Shown here one piece after another: positions 21,803-33,883 of a stretch of DNA of 64,000 bases. The notes under the pieces are model-generated. The model was not told where the DNA came from. It saw only the letters and a program-made list of their open reading frames with translations, and ran no database searches. Both the position numbers and the translations under genes were made by a program. The stretch comes from Glebionis coronaria. Lineage: Eukaryota; Streptophyta; Magnoliopsida; Asterales; Asteraceae. How positions within the stretch are numbered: the stretch's first letter is position 1; every line of letters begins with the position of its first letter. Location: positions 122,254,340 to 122,318,339 of the forward strand of contig CM046875.1 in assembly GCA_025667525.1 (NCBI GenBank). The letters are read 5' to 3'.

Positions 21803-22235
21803 GAGCCTTAGGGTGTGGGGCATGTAGCACGAACCTTGTCATTAGAGCCTTAGGGTGTATGGCATGGTAAGTGTTGAATAAAAATTGATCAAAAAAATCA
21901 ATTCCCTTGTTTATCGTTCAAGGATCCTTAGGGTGTGGACAATAGATGAGGAGAATTTTTACATCTTAAAGAGCCTAAGGGTATATGATGTGAATTTGCT
22001 AAACTCTACATAAAGTCAACATGACTTTGGAGGAATAATTAATAAGTAGTACTATTGGCCAAATTTCGGATCCGGGAATTATTCCCCAAATCGTGTTAAA
22101 TCATTCTTGATGTGGGCTTACTTTAGTGACAACGTTTTTGAGGACGAGGTTAGGTTTTGAGTGTCGGGTTTGCACCGTTTTGCCTTCATTTTTGGATTAA
22201 TAATTATCAAATAAGTCAAATGAGCCTACGGGTGA
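21803..22235 (+). repeat. GAGCCTTAGGG-like dispersed repeats in element C
   Basis: Five related copies begin at 21803, 21845, 21923, 21971 and 22222, each GAG/GATCCT(T/A)A(C)GGGTGT-like and followed by variable sequence. Non-coding. Confidence 0.7.
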
Positions 22236-22621
22236 ATGACAATCCTTAAAAGCTAGAGATAAAACTTAGGAATTAGAGAAAGAGTGTTACACAATTGTCT
22301 TATATAAGTGGTCTTAACCTAAGAACTTATGGTAAACAATGATCTCGTTTTTAAGCTTGGTATGGGGAACATGAAACTTGAGGGTGATTAATATTCATGA
22401 CACCAAAGCCCTAATTTAAGTCTTAGATTTCTCCCGAGTTTCTTCCATCAAATAATTTCCAAGTTAATAAATTGTTATAACTTTTGTTTCCTTTAAAGCT
22501 TTATTTCTTTTTATCGTAGTAGTAATAGTATATCTTAATAAAGGTCACGATGGGTTAAATATGAGAAAAATTTGACTTTATGCTTTAAAATAATGCATTG
22601 CATGGGGTCATTGCAATGGTC

Positions 22622-22635
22622 AAGTGTAGGGGATT
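22622..22635 (+). promoter_or_regulatory. Element C polypurine tract
   Basis: AAGTGTAGGGGATT directly precedes the 3' LTR start TAATAAG, which supports the non-TG boundary. Confidence 0.8.
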
Positions 22636-25340
22636 TAATAAGTGTGTAAACACTTATTCTTTTGCCACTAAAATCAAGGAAAAACAAGACCTAATCATGT
22701 GTTTGACATCGTAAAAGTCAGAATTATGCGTGGTTTTGTGTTTTTGTGTGAAATATGTACAAATGATCAAAAGGAAAGAAAACACGGGATTTCACGGTCA
22801 AATGTTGAAGAAAAGTCCAAGAAAGAGACGAAGACAAAGTCAAAAGACCGAAAGTGTGCCCAAGTTCACGAAAACCGGCAAATTCGACACGAGTTTGAAG
22901 AAGTGATCAACAAAGCCAAATTCAAGCTCGATTTTTAGTGAATTTAATTTTATGAAGATACTTGGGCCAAGTGGGCCCCACATTTGGGTAAATGGTCCCA
23001 AAAGCCCATTTGAGGAAATTTTTTATTCACAAGACCACCAAAGCCCAAAAATCAATAAATACGGGTGGAAGATTGGGCTTTACAGCCCAAATTGTTTAAA
23101 CAAATTAAAAGGACGGATGAGAAAATGGGCCAAGCCCTTTTTGTCAATAAACTTGGACGGGTCAAACAAACCTTGGTCAACCCTCACAACACACTCACAC
23201 GTAACAACCTTTTACCCACACACACGTTTAATAAAATTATTTACCCACACCCAACCCCATTTGTTACGATACAAACAAGGAAACCTTTCACTAACCTCAC
23301 TTCATCTCTCCCACAAAAATACGCAGCACCTCTTTTTGCTGTTACAAAAACCCTAATCAAAAAAATTACCAAGATAATTGGGGCTTTTATGTAATTCGTG
23401 TGATTCACACACTTGGGGATTAAATCCCCAAGTTTGTAGGAAGAAACACACTGGTGGTCCTCTCCTTACGTGTCCCCAATCCCTTTTGTGATTGGATAAA
23501 TCACATCACCACAACCCCTCCATCCAATAAAAATCCTCCACATCAGCTCTCAACAAACACAACAAGCACACTTTCAATCCAGGCTGGCAATCCGAGTGAC
23601 CAAACACCCATCACAACCGTTTGATTGAAGAAAGTGAAGAAAGAGAAGAAAAGAGCGGTTCAGATTGAAGATAGCTTCACCAAACTTCTTGAAGAAACCT
23701 TGGGGGTTGCCTATAAATACCCCCAAATCAAATCTGTAATCGGTTCCTTTTCTTTTATTTTTAATTTTATTTTTATGCAAAAATTAGATTTAGGTTTATT
23801 GTAATTTTCTTTTAAAAGTATTGTAATCAAATTTTGAGTTGTTAATGAAATTTTAATTTCGGTTTAATATTGTTTCTTTAAATTTTATTGCAATTTACTT
23901 TTGAATCTGTGTTTGATTATTAATATTATTGAAAATAAAAATAAAGTGGATAGATAACTTCCCCCACTGGGAAGTTTATAATATTGGGTTCGTTTGGTTT
24001 ATGGTTCGTAGATTTAAAGGTGATGTTTGGGTGAATAAGTGGTGTTTGATTCGGTTCTAATAGGGGGTTCAGCGCCTTCCTACTTCCTAAAGGATTCGAC
24101 ATAAGGTTCATCTTCTTTTTATTGTTTTTGTTGATTTTAGATTAAGTGATTTTGAATCTGCTTATAGTTTATTAACCTGTTATTGTTATTTGGATATTGA
24201 TCTGTTTTGTTTATTTGAATTTGCTTATGTTTGGATTTGAGTTCGTTGGATCTGCTTAGTATTATTGGTTTCGTTTAAGCTGATGTTTAAGTTTCAGTTT
24301 ATTAGATCTGCTTAGGTTGTTATTTGTTGGATATAAGTTTGTTGGATCTGCTTGTTTTCAGTAAGTTTTGAATCTACTCTTTAGATTATCTGCTTATTGA
24401 TTCATAGGAGGTTTATTTGGTTTTGCTTATAGTTTATCTGCTTATTAAATTTGTCTACTATTTTTAGTTTTATAGTTTTAAGCTTGACTGCTTATTTCAT
24501 TTTCAGTATTTGTTGGTTTAGCTTAAGTATAATCTGCTTTTCAGCTTAAGTTTCATGTGCTTATTTTATTTGCTTACTTATTTTTCAACTTTATTAGCTT
24601 ATTTGCTTTAATTTTGATTATTTGCTTATTGTCTTTCTAGTTTTAGTGCTTATTTGGTTAGTTGTTTACTGTTATATTTTACTCAGAGGAAACAGATCCA
24701 ATTAATCTGTTTTGTGTTCAAAATTCAAAAAAATATTAATCAGTCAAAAAAATACGTCCCTGTTGGGACTCGAACCCATGACCTTTCGTCCAACTGTCCA
24801 ATACCTTAACCATCTAATTTTGTACTTCATTTGTGTTCTATCTCACGTTAATTAATTAATATAGGGTTTAATAGAACTGACAGTTTTATTAAATAGTTTA
24901 AATACAAGTTTTAGGTTTAATTAATTTTAATTAAAAGTTTTTAAAAAGTTTTCTTTTATTTAGTTTAAATAAAAAATAAAAAGATAAAAAAATATTACTT
25001 TTATAAATTTCAATTGTTTTTAAATTTAGTTTTTAAAGATTAGTTTTAATTAAATTGGTTTTAAATAGATTTTATTTAAAGTTAAAGTTTTAGTTATAAA
25101 ATTAATTAAAGTAACTTTAGTTTTAAATTTTAAATTTAAATTAGTTTTCAAATAGTTTTATTTTAAATAGTTCAAATTTGTCTTTAATAGATTACTTAGT
25201 TTTTAATTAATTAATTTTTAGTTTTTAAAATACTAAAAAAATGCGTTTTACCAAGAACAATTAGTCTTACGTTTAGTCCGATATCAATTCCAGTGAGTCG
25301 AGGAAACGAACATTAATTGATACACAAAATAGCTACATTA
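22636..25340 (+). repeat. Element C 3' LTR
   Basis: 2705 bp matching 11606-14309 end to end, including the TATA box (23712-23719) and the antisense tRNA-like segment (24754-24825). It is followed by the TCAGG duplication at 25341. Confidence 0.94.
24754..24825 (-). ncRNA. tRNA-like segment in element C 3' LTR, antisense
   Basis: Second copy of the segment at 13723-13793, with the perfect B-box and flanking T-stem bases preserved and a T-run downstream. Only a few bases differ. Confidence 0.5.
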
Positions 25341-25345
25341 TCAGG

Positions 25346-26090
25346 ATAACATCTAAGGTATCTAAAGATTCTCTTGACAGCATGAAGATGACACTCTATG
25401 GAAGTCACTTGATGGCGTGCACATGCACACACAGCAAACATAATGTCAGGTCTTGAAGTTGTGAGATACATCAATGAACCAATCATTGATCTATAGTGCC
25501 TGACATCCACTTCTTTTCCATCTCCAACTTTTCCCCAAGGGTGTTCTCTATCCATAGGAGTGCTAGCCCTTTTCTCATGTGGAGAAAAGCTAAACTTCTT
25601 TAAGATTTTTGTCACATATTTATCTTGAGAGATGAAGATACCATCTTCTTTCTGCTGAACTTGTAACCCTAGAAAGAAGTTCATCTCCCCCATTGCACTC
25701 ATCTTGAACTTGTCTGTCATAAGCTTGGAAAAGTCTTCACTCATATTTGGACTAGAAGAGCCAAAAATGATATCATCCACATAGACCTGAACAAGTAAGA
25801 AATCCTTACCAGTCTTCTTTGTAAATAAGGTATGGTCCATGTGCCCCTTTTGAATCCATTTTCCACCAGATAGGTGGACAATGTGCCATACCATGCTCTT
25901 GGGGCTTGATGAAGTCCATACATAGCTTTCTTCACTCTATACACCTTGTCTGGATGTTCTGAATCTTCAAAACCAGGAGGCTGCATAACATAAACCTCCT
26001 CTGCAATTGTACCTTAAAGAAAAGCACTCTTCACATCCATTTGATAGACTGTAAAGCCCATGCAGGAAGCATAGGCTAGAAAAATCCTTA
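25346..26090 (-). pseudogene. Element D reverse transcriptase, central and C-terminal part
   Basis: Minus strand from about 26090: degenerate MDVKSAFL-like block, [33 protein letters not shown], then after a frameshift near 25880 the segment [17 protein letters not shown] with the catalytic YVDD intact. It continues QDKYVTKILKKF, VDVRHYRSMIGSLMYLTTSR and HLHAVKRIFRYLRCYPD. The last codon meets element C at 25341. A stop near 26095 separates it from the upstream part. Confidence 0.9.
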
Positions 26091-26094
26091 TAGC

Positions 26095-27255
26095 CTAAAT
26101 CCTTGCAACTGGTGCAAAGACCTCCTCATAGTCTATCCCTTCCTCTTGTGTATAGCCTTGAGCCACTAAACGTGCCTTGTTTCTGACCACAATGCCTCTT
26201 TCATCCTTTTTGTTTCTAAGAACCCATCTTGTCCCAATAGGTCTGACATGTCTGGGACAATCAACCAACTCCCAAACATCCTGGATAGAAAATTGGTGAA
26301 GCTCATCTTGCTTTGCTTCCACCCAACTTGGTTCTTTGAGAGCATCAAAAATCTTCTTGGGTTCCTGTTGTGACAGAAAACAGGCAAACAAACATGCTTG
26401 AACAAGAGGGGTATCAACCTTCTTGTGAATATTGGCAATAAATCCTCCAAGATTCTGATGAGATCTTCTAGTTTGCACAGGAGACATGACATCACCAATG
26501 ATTAGAGGAGGAGGGTGATTTTTGATTGTAGAAGTAAGCACTCCTCCCTCAATAAGTGTGTTGTCCTCAATCTCATCTTCCATGTTACCAATATCCTTTT
26601 CAGACTCTCTTCCATCAACATCTGAATGAACCTCTCCATTTCTGTTTGAAGGTTCACCTTGTTCAAAATTATTGGAAGAGAAAATATGGTCAAAAGAGCT
26701 GTCAACGCCTGGACCAAGGTTGTCAGGGTTTGAGCTATCAACGCCTGAATTTGTCTTGTCAGTGCCAGAGTTTCCTTTGTCAGCGTCTGAAAGATCATGC
26801 ATGTTGTCAACTGGTGATACTTGGGGACCACCTTTTTCCTTTCCATCAGCAGCAGCAGCAGCAAATGCATCTGTCCATATGGGAATGGTAACATACTCAA
26901 GTATGGGTGCTGATTTGTCTGTTTGTGATCCAACCTCTTCATCAACCTGTTTACCTGAAACATCAACAACTGGTTCTTCCACAACATTTGAAGTTACCTT
27001 CACAATGTTTGGATTAGTAACAGGCATATAATTCAAAGTCCTAGATAGAGGTTCCAAGTCAAATAACCAATTTGGACCACTTTTAGGATCACTAGGTTTA
27101 CTTTCTAAAAACCTAACATGTACCTTTTCAACTATACATTTTTCTTTCTTAAGGTAAACTATATATCCTCTACTCTGCACAGAGTAACCCATGAAGTAAC
27201 CTTCATCACCTTTAGCACTAAACTTACTTAAGGCATCACTAGTATCCACACACAA
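26095..27255 (-). pseudogene. Element D integrase C-terminal region and RT N-terminus
   Basis: 386 aa. It starts in the post-integrase block (DALSKFSAKGDEGYFMGYSV, SRGYIVYLKKEKCIVEKVHV) and has a long acidic Asp/Ser linker containing in-frame motif repeats (26702-26812). RT then begins with PSWVEAKQDELHQF, WELVDCPRHVRPIGTRWVLR and RLVAQGYTQEEGIDYEEVFA. The linker encodes DADKGNSGTDKTNSGVDSSN, the protein image of the 21-bp array. Frameshifted against the integrase core near 27250. Confidence 0.9.
26702..26812. repeat. Element D motif array inside pol
   Basis: Motif starts are at 26702, 26723, 26738, 26759, 26780 and 26807. Steps are 21, 15, 21, 21, 27. The 21-15-21-21 order repeats the order seen in the LTR array, which suggests common origin or transfer between LTR and pol. 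Confidence 0.88.
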
Positions 27256-28385
27256 CTACATGACATCCAAAAGGTTTAAGAAAACCAATATTAGGTTTCA
27301 CGCCCCAAAGTAACTCATAAGGTGTTTTGTTATGAATCTTGTTGACTAATGACCTATTCTGAACATAACAAGCTGTATTCACAGCCTCAACCCAAAAAGC
27401 AATTGGAAAGTGAGCATCAGCCAACATAGTCCTGGCTGATTCAATAAGGGTTCTATTCTTTCTCTCAACAACCCCATTTTGTTGTGGGGTTCGAGCTACA
27501 CTAAACTGTCTAGTAATCCCTTTCTTGGCACAAAAGTCATCTAATAACTTATTTCTAAACTCACCACCATTGTCACTTCTAAGTATCTTAACCTCATTAC
27601 CAGACTTCTTTTCTATCTGGGTAATAAAGTTAATCAAAGTATCAGCAGTGTCACTTTTCGAAGCTAAAAAGAAAGTCCAACTAAATCTAGAAAAATCATC
27701 AGTGATGACAAAACAGTAAGATTTACCATTTAAGATTTCTATATTAGTTGGACCAAACAAGTCCATATGCAGTAAATGAAGTGGTTTAGAACTAGAGTGC
27801 ACATGTTCAGACTTAAATGAGACCTTGTGTTGTTTGCCTTTAAGGCATGCAACACAAGAGTGGTCATTGTGGAAAGCCTTTTCAGGCAAACCATCAACCA
27901 AACCATGTATCACAAGTCTATTTATATTTTTAAAATTAATGTGCCCTAATATCTTGTGCCAAAGATTACTCTCATCAACTGAAGCCTTAACATATAGACA
28001 TGACAAATTATTATTCATTCTAATTCCATTAAGATTCACATTATAAATGTCCTTATACCTAGGTGTTCTATAATCAATGAATTTCTCATCTGGAATTTTA
28101 AAATCTTTGCTTAACACCAAGCATTCAGTATCAGTAAAAAGAACTTTATTTTTGTTATCACAAACTTGTGATACACTAAACAGATTATAGTCAAGTTCTT
28201 TTACCAGAAACACGGTTTCAAAACGTAAATTATTGGTGAGAAGAGTTCCTTTGCCTGTGATAGTTCCATATCCGCCTCCAAAGTAAACTTTGTCACCATC
28301 CTTAATGGGAGTGAAGTTAGTAAGATAATCTTCCTTCCCAGTCATGTGCCTAGAGCATCCATTATCCCAATAGCATAATCATTAA
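27239..28385 (-). pseudogene. Element D protease end, zinc domain and integrase core
   Basis: At about 28350-28370 the minus strand reads WDNGCSRHMTG, the copia protease active-site region, with DNG in place of the usual DSG. The 368-aa ORF continues with the pre-integrase domain (LVKELDYNLFSVSQVCD), the zinc motif (LWHKILGHINF ... CVACLKGKQ), and a complete catalytic triad: HMDLFGPTNIEI, ILRSDNGGEFRNK and QQNGVVERKNRTLIESARTM. It ends in a frameshift after FLKPFGCHVV. Confidence 0.92.
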
Positions 28386-28645
28386 CCTGCTTTTGATTGC
28401 CCTGCACATAAAGAAAACAAATTAGTTTTCTTTGGGAACCCAAGCCTGAGCAGACTTGGATTCATTTGGTTGTTCAACAAGAACAGACTTAGTCCTTATG
28501 ACAACCTCTTGTTCATCCCTTTTTGGATTAAACGCCTAGTTAACCCCAATTGGTTTTGTTATGACCTTTGAAATATAATGAAATCTGTTACAAGTCATAG
28601 AAATCCCATATGAATTAGGGTTTTGATCTTGCTTAGGTCTCCATG
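28386..28645 (-). pseudogene. Element D protease N-terminal region
   Basis: Degenerate coding sequence with several stops linking gag to the protease active site (segments like VVIRTKSVLVEQPN and SAQAWVPKEN). No complete domain. Confidence 0.5.
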
Positions 28646-29023
28646 TCAAGATAGAAGAAGCTTTAGACCCTTTCCCTTTGGTTGAAAATATTTACCATTA
28701 TTTGGTCTGGCAACGTTTCTGTCAGCGTTCAATTTGGTCTTGTCAACGCTGAAATTTCCCTTATCAGCGTTGAACCTAGGGTTTGCTACAGAAACCCATT
28801 GTCTATTAGACCATGTATTGGTCTTCTGAAAAGGTCTTTGTCTATAAGTATTAGACCCTTTACTAAAGAATGGGGCTGGTCTAACAACTTGTAGACTTTG
28901 CTGGACAAAATTTTTGGGTTTGAAAGTGTTTGAATTTTTATCAGCGTTGACCTTTGAAGCATTGACACACTTATAAGCTAAATGTGAAAAACTTCCACAA
29001 GTATAACAGGCTTTTTTAGACAT
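28646..29023 (-). pseudogene. Element D gag, second zinc knuckle region
   Basis: 125 aa starting MSKKACYTCGSFSHLAYKC, a CX2CX4HX4C knuckle. A basic Ser/Asn/Arg-rich tail follows with repeats NADKNSN, NADKGNFSVDKTKLNADRN encoded by the 21-bp-spaced motif (28710-28769 and 28941). A second knuckle far downstream of the first is unusual and supports a Sirevirus-like long gag. Confidence 0.8.
28710..28769. repeat. Element D motif array in the gag tail
   Basis: Motif starts are at 28710 (GCAACG), 28722, 28743 and 28764 (steps 12, 21, 21), and a further copy at 28941. The copies are in frame and give the NAD/SVD repeat in the protein. Confidence 0.8.
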
Positions 29024-29068
29024 AACTCTAGGTCTAGAAGAAAAGAAACATGTTCCATTATCACTAAT

Positions 29069-29755
29069 TTAGCTTTTTGGTGACCTAGGTTTTCTATACA
29101 TTTCTGCATATTTAATACTAGGTTTTCTATCAACTTTTAAGCCAAGGTCAACAGTCTTGCCAGTGGTTGGGTTTGTCACTTTGATGGGTGTAGACTCGTT
29201 TAGGCTGTCACTAAGCATGCCACCCTTAACAAACAAGGTAGGGTTGGCTTTCTTCCATTGGTCCAAATCAGTCAACTTCTGTTTGTATTCCTCTATTGGG
29301 GTAAGAACTCTTGGTGGAGGAATAAATTCCTCTTCTTGGAGTTCTGGTAAACCAGTCCAAGACAAGTCCTTTCTTTGGACACCATAGAAGTTCCCAGCAG
29401 GTGGTGGAACACCAACATACTCTTTCATCCCAATCCCAGTCATATCCCTAGAATCCCTTTGTTCACTAACACATTTTTCTAGGGTTTGTGAAGCTTTATC
29501 AAATCTCTGAATTTTAAGATCTACATTATCTTTATTTTTGATAGCCTCATCTAATTTAGCTTGTAATTCAGCATTGACTCTCTCCATGATGTTTCTAATC
29601 TCAATACTAGCATTTAAATCATGATTTAAAATATTGATTTGATCTTTTAGGTCAAGCTCCATTTTCTTATACTCAGCTACAGTTTTTTTAGTTTGAGTAA
29701 GGGCAAGTTGATAGTTAGATAACTTGCATCTTTCATTAACCACATCTGTTGTCAA
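29069..29755 (-). pseudogene. Element D gag coiled-coil extension
   Basis: 228 aa. The first half is strongly heptad-like and charged (LALTQTKKTVAEYKKMELDL, LQAKLDEAIKNKDNVDLKIQ). The second half is Pro-rich (VGVPPPAGNFYGVQRKDLSW, FIPPPRVLTPIEEYKQKL). It lies between the two zinc knuckles in the gag order and is probably a structural extension. No enzyme motif is seen. Confidence 0.7.
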
Positions 29756-29787
29756 TTTTAAAACTTCTTTGTTAAGTTTTTTAGTGT

Positions 29788-30133
29788 TTAGACGACAACC
29801 CTTACTACAAAATACATATCATATACCTCATTGTCTGATGAAGATGAGGAGTGTGCCATGAGAGCATAGTGAACATGCTCTTCTTCTTCCTTTTCTGCAA
29901 CCAAAGCTTTGTTCTCTTCATCATCCTTGGCCAAGTAGATCCAATCCCATCCAACACCATCAATGTCTTGCATGGCAACCATAGCTTTTAAATCCTGAGC
30001 CTTGATGATTTGACTTAAGGGTTTTCCAGCATCAGATCTTCTTAGAGATCTGCATTCTCTCATAAAGTGTCCCATTCGATGACAATTATAACACTCAACC
30101 TTGGATTTATCAAATCCAGTAGTGTCCTTAGCA
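29788..30133 (-). pseudogene. Element D gag, first zinc knuckle
   Basis: The minus strand reads [21 protein letters not shown] (CX2CX4HX4C), then an acidic segment [20 protein letters not shown] and [14 protein letters not shown]. This is the classical nucleocapsid knuckle of copia gag that binds genomic RNA. Confidence 0.88.
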
Positions 30134-30895
30134 TTAAAATGTCATCTTCTTCTTAAATCTTCGACTACATCTGTTTGCTCTTATACTTGCAAGAGCCATA
30201 TTCCACTTTATGTCCATCTCCTCCAAATGCTCATCACTAATTAGCTCAAGGTCCTCATATGTAATCACTGAACCATTGGGCAATGAAGCAATGTATGCAC
30301 ACACAGTATCCAGATCAATACCAGCAGGCTTAACTCTTGGTGAGTCAACTTTGTATGTGTCAGCATCTGAATGTGAGGCATTGACAAGGCTTGATCTAGC
30401 GTTGACACAGGTTGATCCAGTAACGGGGTGCATGTATGACTCCTTTTGATCAAATTGACCTTCACTATGTGAGAAGAAGGCCATATTTCCATTGGTAGAC
30501 TTGCTTCCTTGATCCAAAAGAGTTTCATTCTCTACCAGCCTCAGTTTATTGTAAACATCATCAAAAGTAGAACTTCTGTGAGTGTTATTAGCAATTATAG
30601 ATCTTGCTTCAATCTTCCATGCATCACCAAGACTTTTAATAAAAGTGGTGATAATATCAACATCACCAAGCACTGTTCCCATGAAGGACAGCTTGCTTGT
30701 AATGTCAAGAAGTCTGCTTCTCACTCCACTTAGCTTCTCACTGGGTTCAGCTTTAAAAACAGCATACTCATGCAAGAGTTGCTTCTTTTTCTCTTGTACA
30801 GTATCAGCATTACCACCATAAGCAACTTCAAGGGCTGCCCAAAGATCTTTTGCATACTCATAGCTTCTATATTGTGCTGATTTTCTTGTCCCAAT
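30134..30895 (-). pseudogene. Element D gag, capsid C-terminal part
   Basis: The frame contains LLHEYAVFKAEPSEKLSGVR, SRLLDITSKLSFMGTVLGDV, WKIEARSIIANNTHRSSTFD and LELISDEHLEEMDIKWNMAL, matching the UBN2-type gag of Ty1/copia. A frameshift near 30890 separates it from the N-terminal ORF. A further motif pair (30345 and 30360, 15 bp apart) lies in it. Confidence 0.88.
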
Positions 30896-31221
30896 GAGAG
30901 TTTCAGAATGCTTAGGATTTTCATGTCACTCCTTCTCTTTGACATGTCCTCAGTTGAGACAGCTCTACCATCTACAGTTTTTTCTCTTCGATCCTCTTCA
31001 GTAGATCCTTGAACATTTGTTCTTTGTAAGACAACAGCTGCAATCTTTTGAGCTTTATTGAATGTGTTTCCATATTCAATAATTTCCCATAGGGTATAGT
31101 CATGGATTTGTAGATACTGTTCAAAGTTTAACTTCCACAACTCAAAACTGTCTGGGTCTAGCATGGGAATCTTGATGTTGGGGGTTGAGGAGGAGGAGGA
31201 GTTTACTTCTGGGGTAGACAT
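30896..31221 (-). pseudogene. Element D gag N-terminus
   Basis: ATG at 31221 begins MSTPEVNSSSSSTPNIKIPM, then LDPDSFELWKLNFEQYLQIH, the WKxxFExYL block that opens copia gag proteins, and WEIIEYGNTF. The correct frame is lost near 30895. The ATG lies 96 bp downstream of the LTR. Confidence 0.9.
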
Positions 31222-31302
31222 GATGTTTTTAGGGTTTTGTGAAAATTAGGGTTTTTGGCGATTTAGGGTTCTTGTGTTCTTTAGATCAAAGTTTCTCAAC
31301 AA

Positions 31303-31314
31303 GCTCTGATACCA
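31303..31314 (-). promoter_or_regulatory. Element D primer-binding site, tRNA-Met type
   Basis: The minus strand reads TGGTATCAGAGC, the complement of the initiator tRNA-Met 3' end, 2 bp inside the 5' LTR. Confidence 0.93.
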
Positions 31315-31316
31315 CT

Positions 31317-32980
<1,664 letters not shown>

Positions 32981-33364
32981 TATGTGGAGCGCCTAAACAA
33001 TCCATCCAAATAATCACGTCAAAAGATCCTAGCTCTATAGGCATTAAGTCGATATCAAAGGCATAATTCCCTAACTTCAAGGTACACCCTCTTAGGAATT
33101 TGTACTAACAATCTTTCCATCGGCTAATTCCACATTATAGTTAGTCGTTAGCATTACCGGTTCTCTATTGATAAGGCGACTAAATTTTACGTCTACAAAG
33201 CTTTTGTCGGATCCAGAATCAAATAATACACTAGCATAACGAGCGTCAAGTAGAAACGTACCGGTCACCACATTCGGGCCTTGCGGTTTGTCAATGGTAC
33301 CTACTCGGTATATAGCAGCAGCATTATTTCCTCCCTGCCTATTCCCAGCTTTCGGGCAGTTTCC
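32981..33364 (-). pseudogene. Element B protease, with deletion into RT
   Basis: The minus strand contains SVLFDSGSDKSFVDVKFSRL (active-site DSG intact), NYNVELADGKIVSTNS with a stop, and DLMPIELGSFDVIIWMDCL. The sequence then reads GAPHSA and changes frame into APVLFV of RT. The roughly 130-residue PR-RT linker expected in Tekay polyproteins is missing, which indicates an internal deletion. Confidence 0.82.
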
Positions 33365-33883
33365 TTACTTGTGCCCCTTTTCTCCACATCCAAAACAAAC
33401 CATTACTCTAGTGGCATTCGCCCTTGTAGCCACACCTCTAGATCGACAATCTACAACTCTATGACCAGCCTTCCCACACTTGCTACATGCAGGAGGACAA
33501 TTCCTAATGTGGTACAAGTTACAACGGCCACAATGAGGATTGACCTTAACTCTTCTGGGGGCAGTAGCGGCTCTCATCCTATCATTCCTCCTTTGGTTGA
33601 ACTGTTGGTTACGGTTCGGTCCTTGATTGTTGTTACGATTACCCCCACGATTCCGTCCTTGCGATTGATTCACCTGGGCAGCTTCCCATTTCCTTTTGTT
33701 TCCCTCAACAATATAATCTTTCTTGTCTTGCAACTTAACATCCATCAGTGCATGAGTCACCTGAACGGCCTCATCAAATGATCCGGGCTTTGACGAAGTA
33801 GTCTCACCCTTAATGTTGCTCGACAGACCCTTGATATATTGTTTCATCTTCTTGCGATCGTCTGCGAAAGCATCAGGACACAA
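33365..33883 (-). pseudogene. Element B gag C-terminal part with three zinc knuckles
   Basis: 172 aa: MKQYIKGLSSNIKGETTSSK, an Asn/Arg/Gln-rich stretch, then CGRCNLYHIRNC, CSKCGKAGHRVVDC and CFGCGEKGHK, where the stop removes the last Cys. Triple knuckles of this kind are typical of Tekay/Del gag. The preceding piece overlaps it by a frame change near 33880. Confidence 0.9.

Larger units (their letters stand above)
20665..22621 (+). other. Element C 3' non-coding region
   Basis: Nearly 2 kb between pol and the 3' LTR, where some Athila elements carry an envelope-like ORF. No credible ORF is present. It contains polypurine-like repeats, a perfect hairpin (21051-21070) and five GAGCCTTAGGG-like repeats. 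Confidence 0.7.
11606..25340 (+). mobile_element. Element C: Athila-like Ty3/gypsy retrotransposon, innermost
   Basis: 13.7 kb on the plus strand with LTRs at 11606-14309 and 22636-25340 and the perfect target duplication TCAGG (11601-11605 and 25341-25345). It carries an Asp-type primer site, gag with zinc knuckle, protease, RT-RNase H, integrase, a 2-kb non-coding 3' region and a polypurine tract. Both LTRs begin TAATAAG and end CTACATTA instead of TG...CA. The polyprotein is decayed. By eye the LTRs differ at a few percent of sites, so it is not recent, yet it is the last insertion in this nest. Confidence 0.93.
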
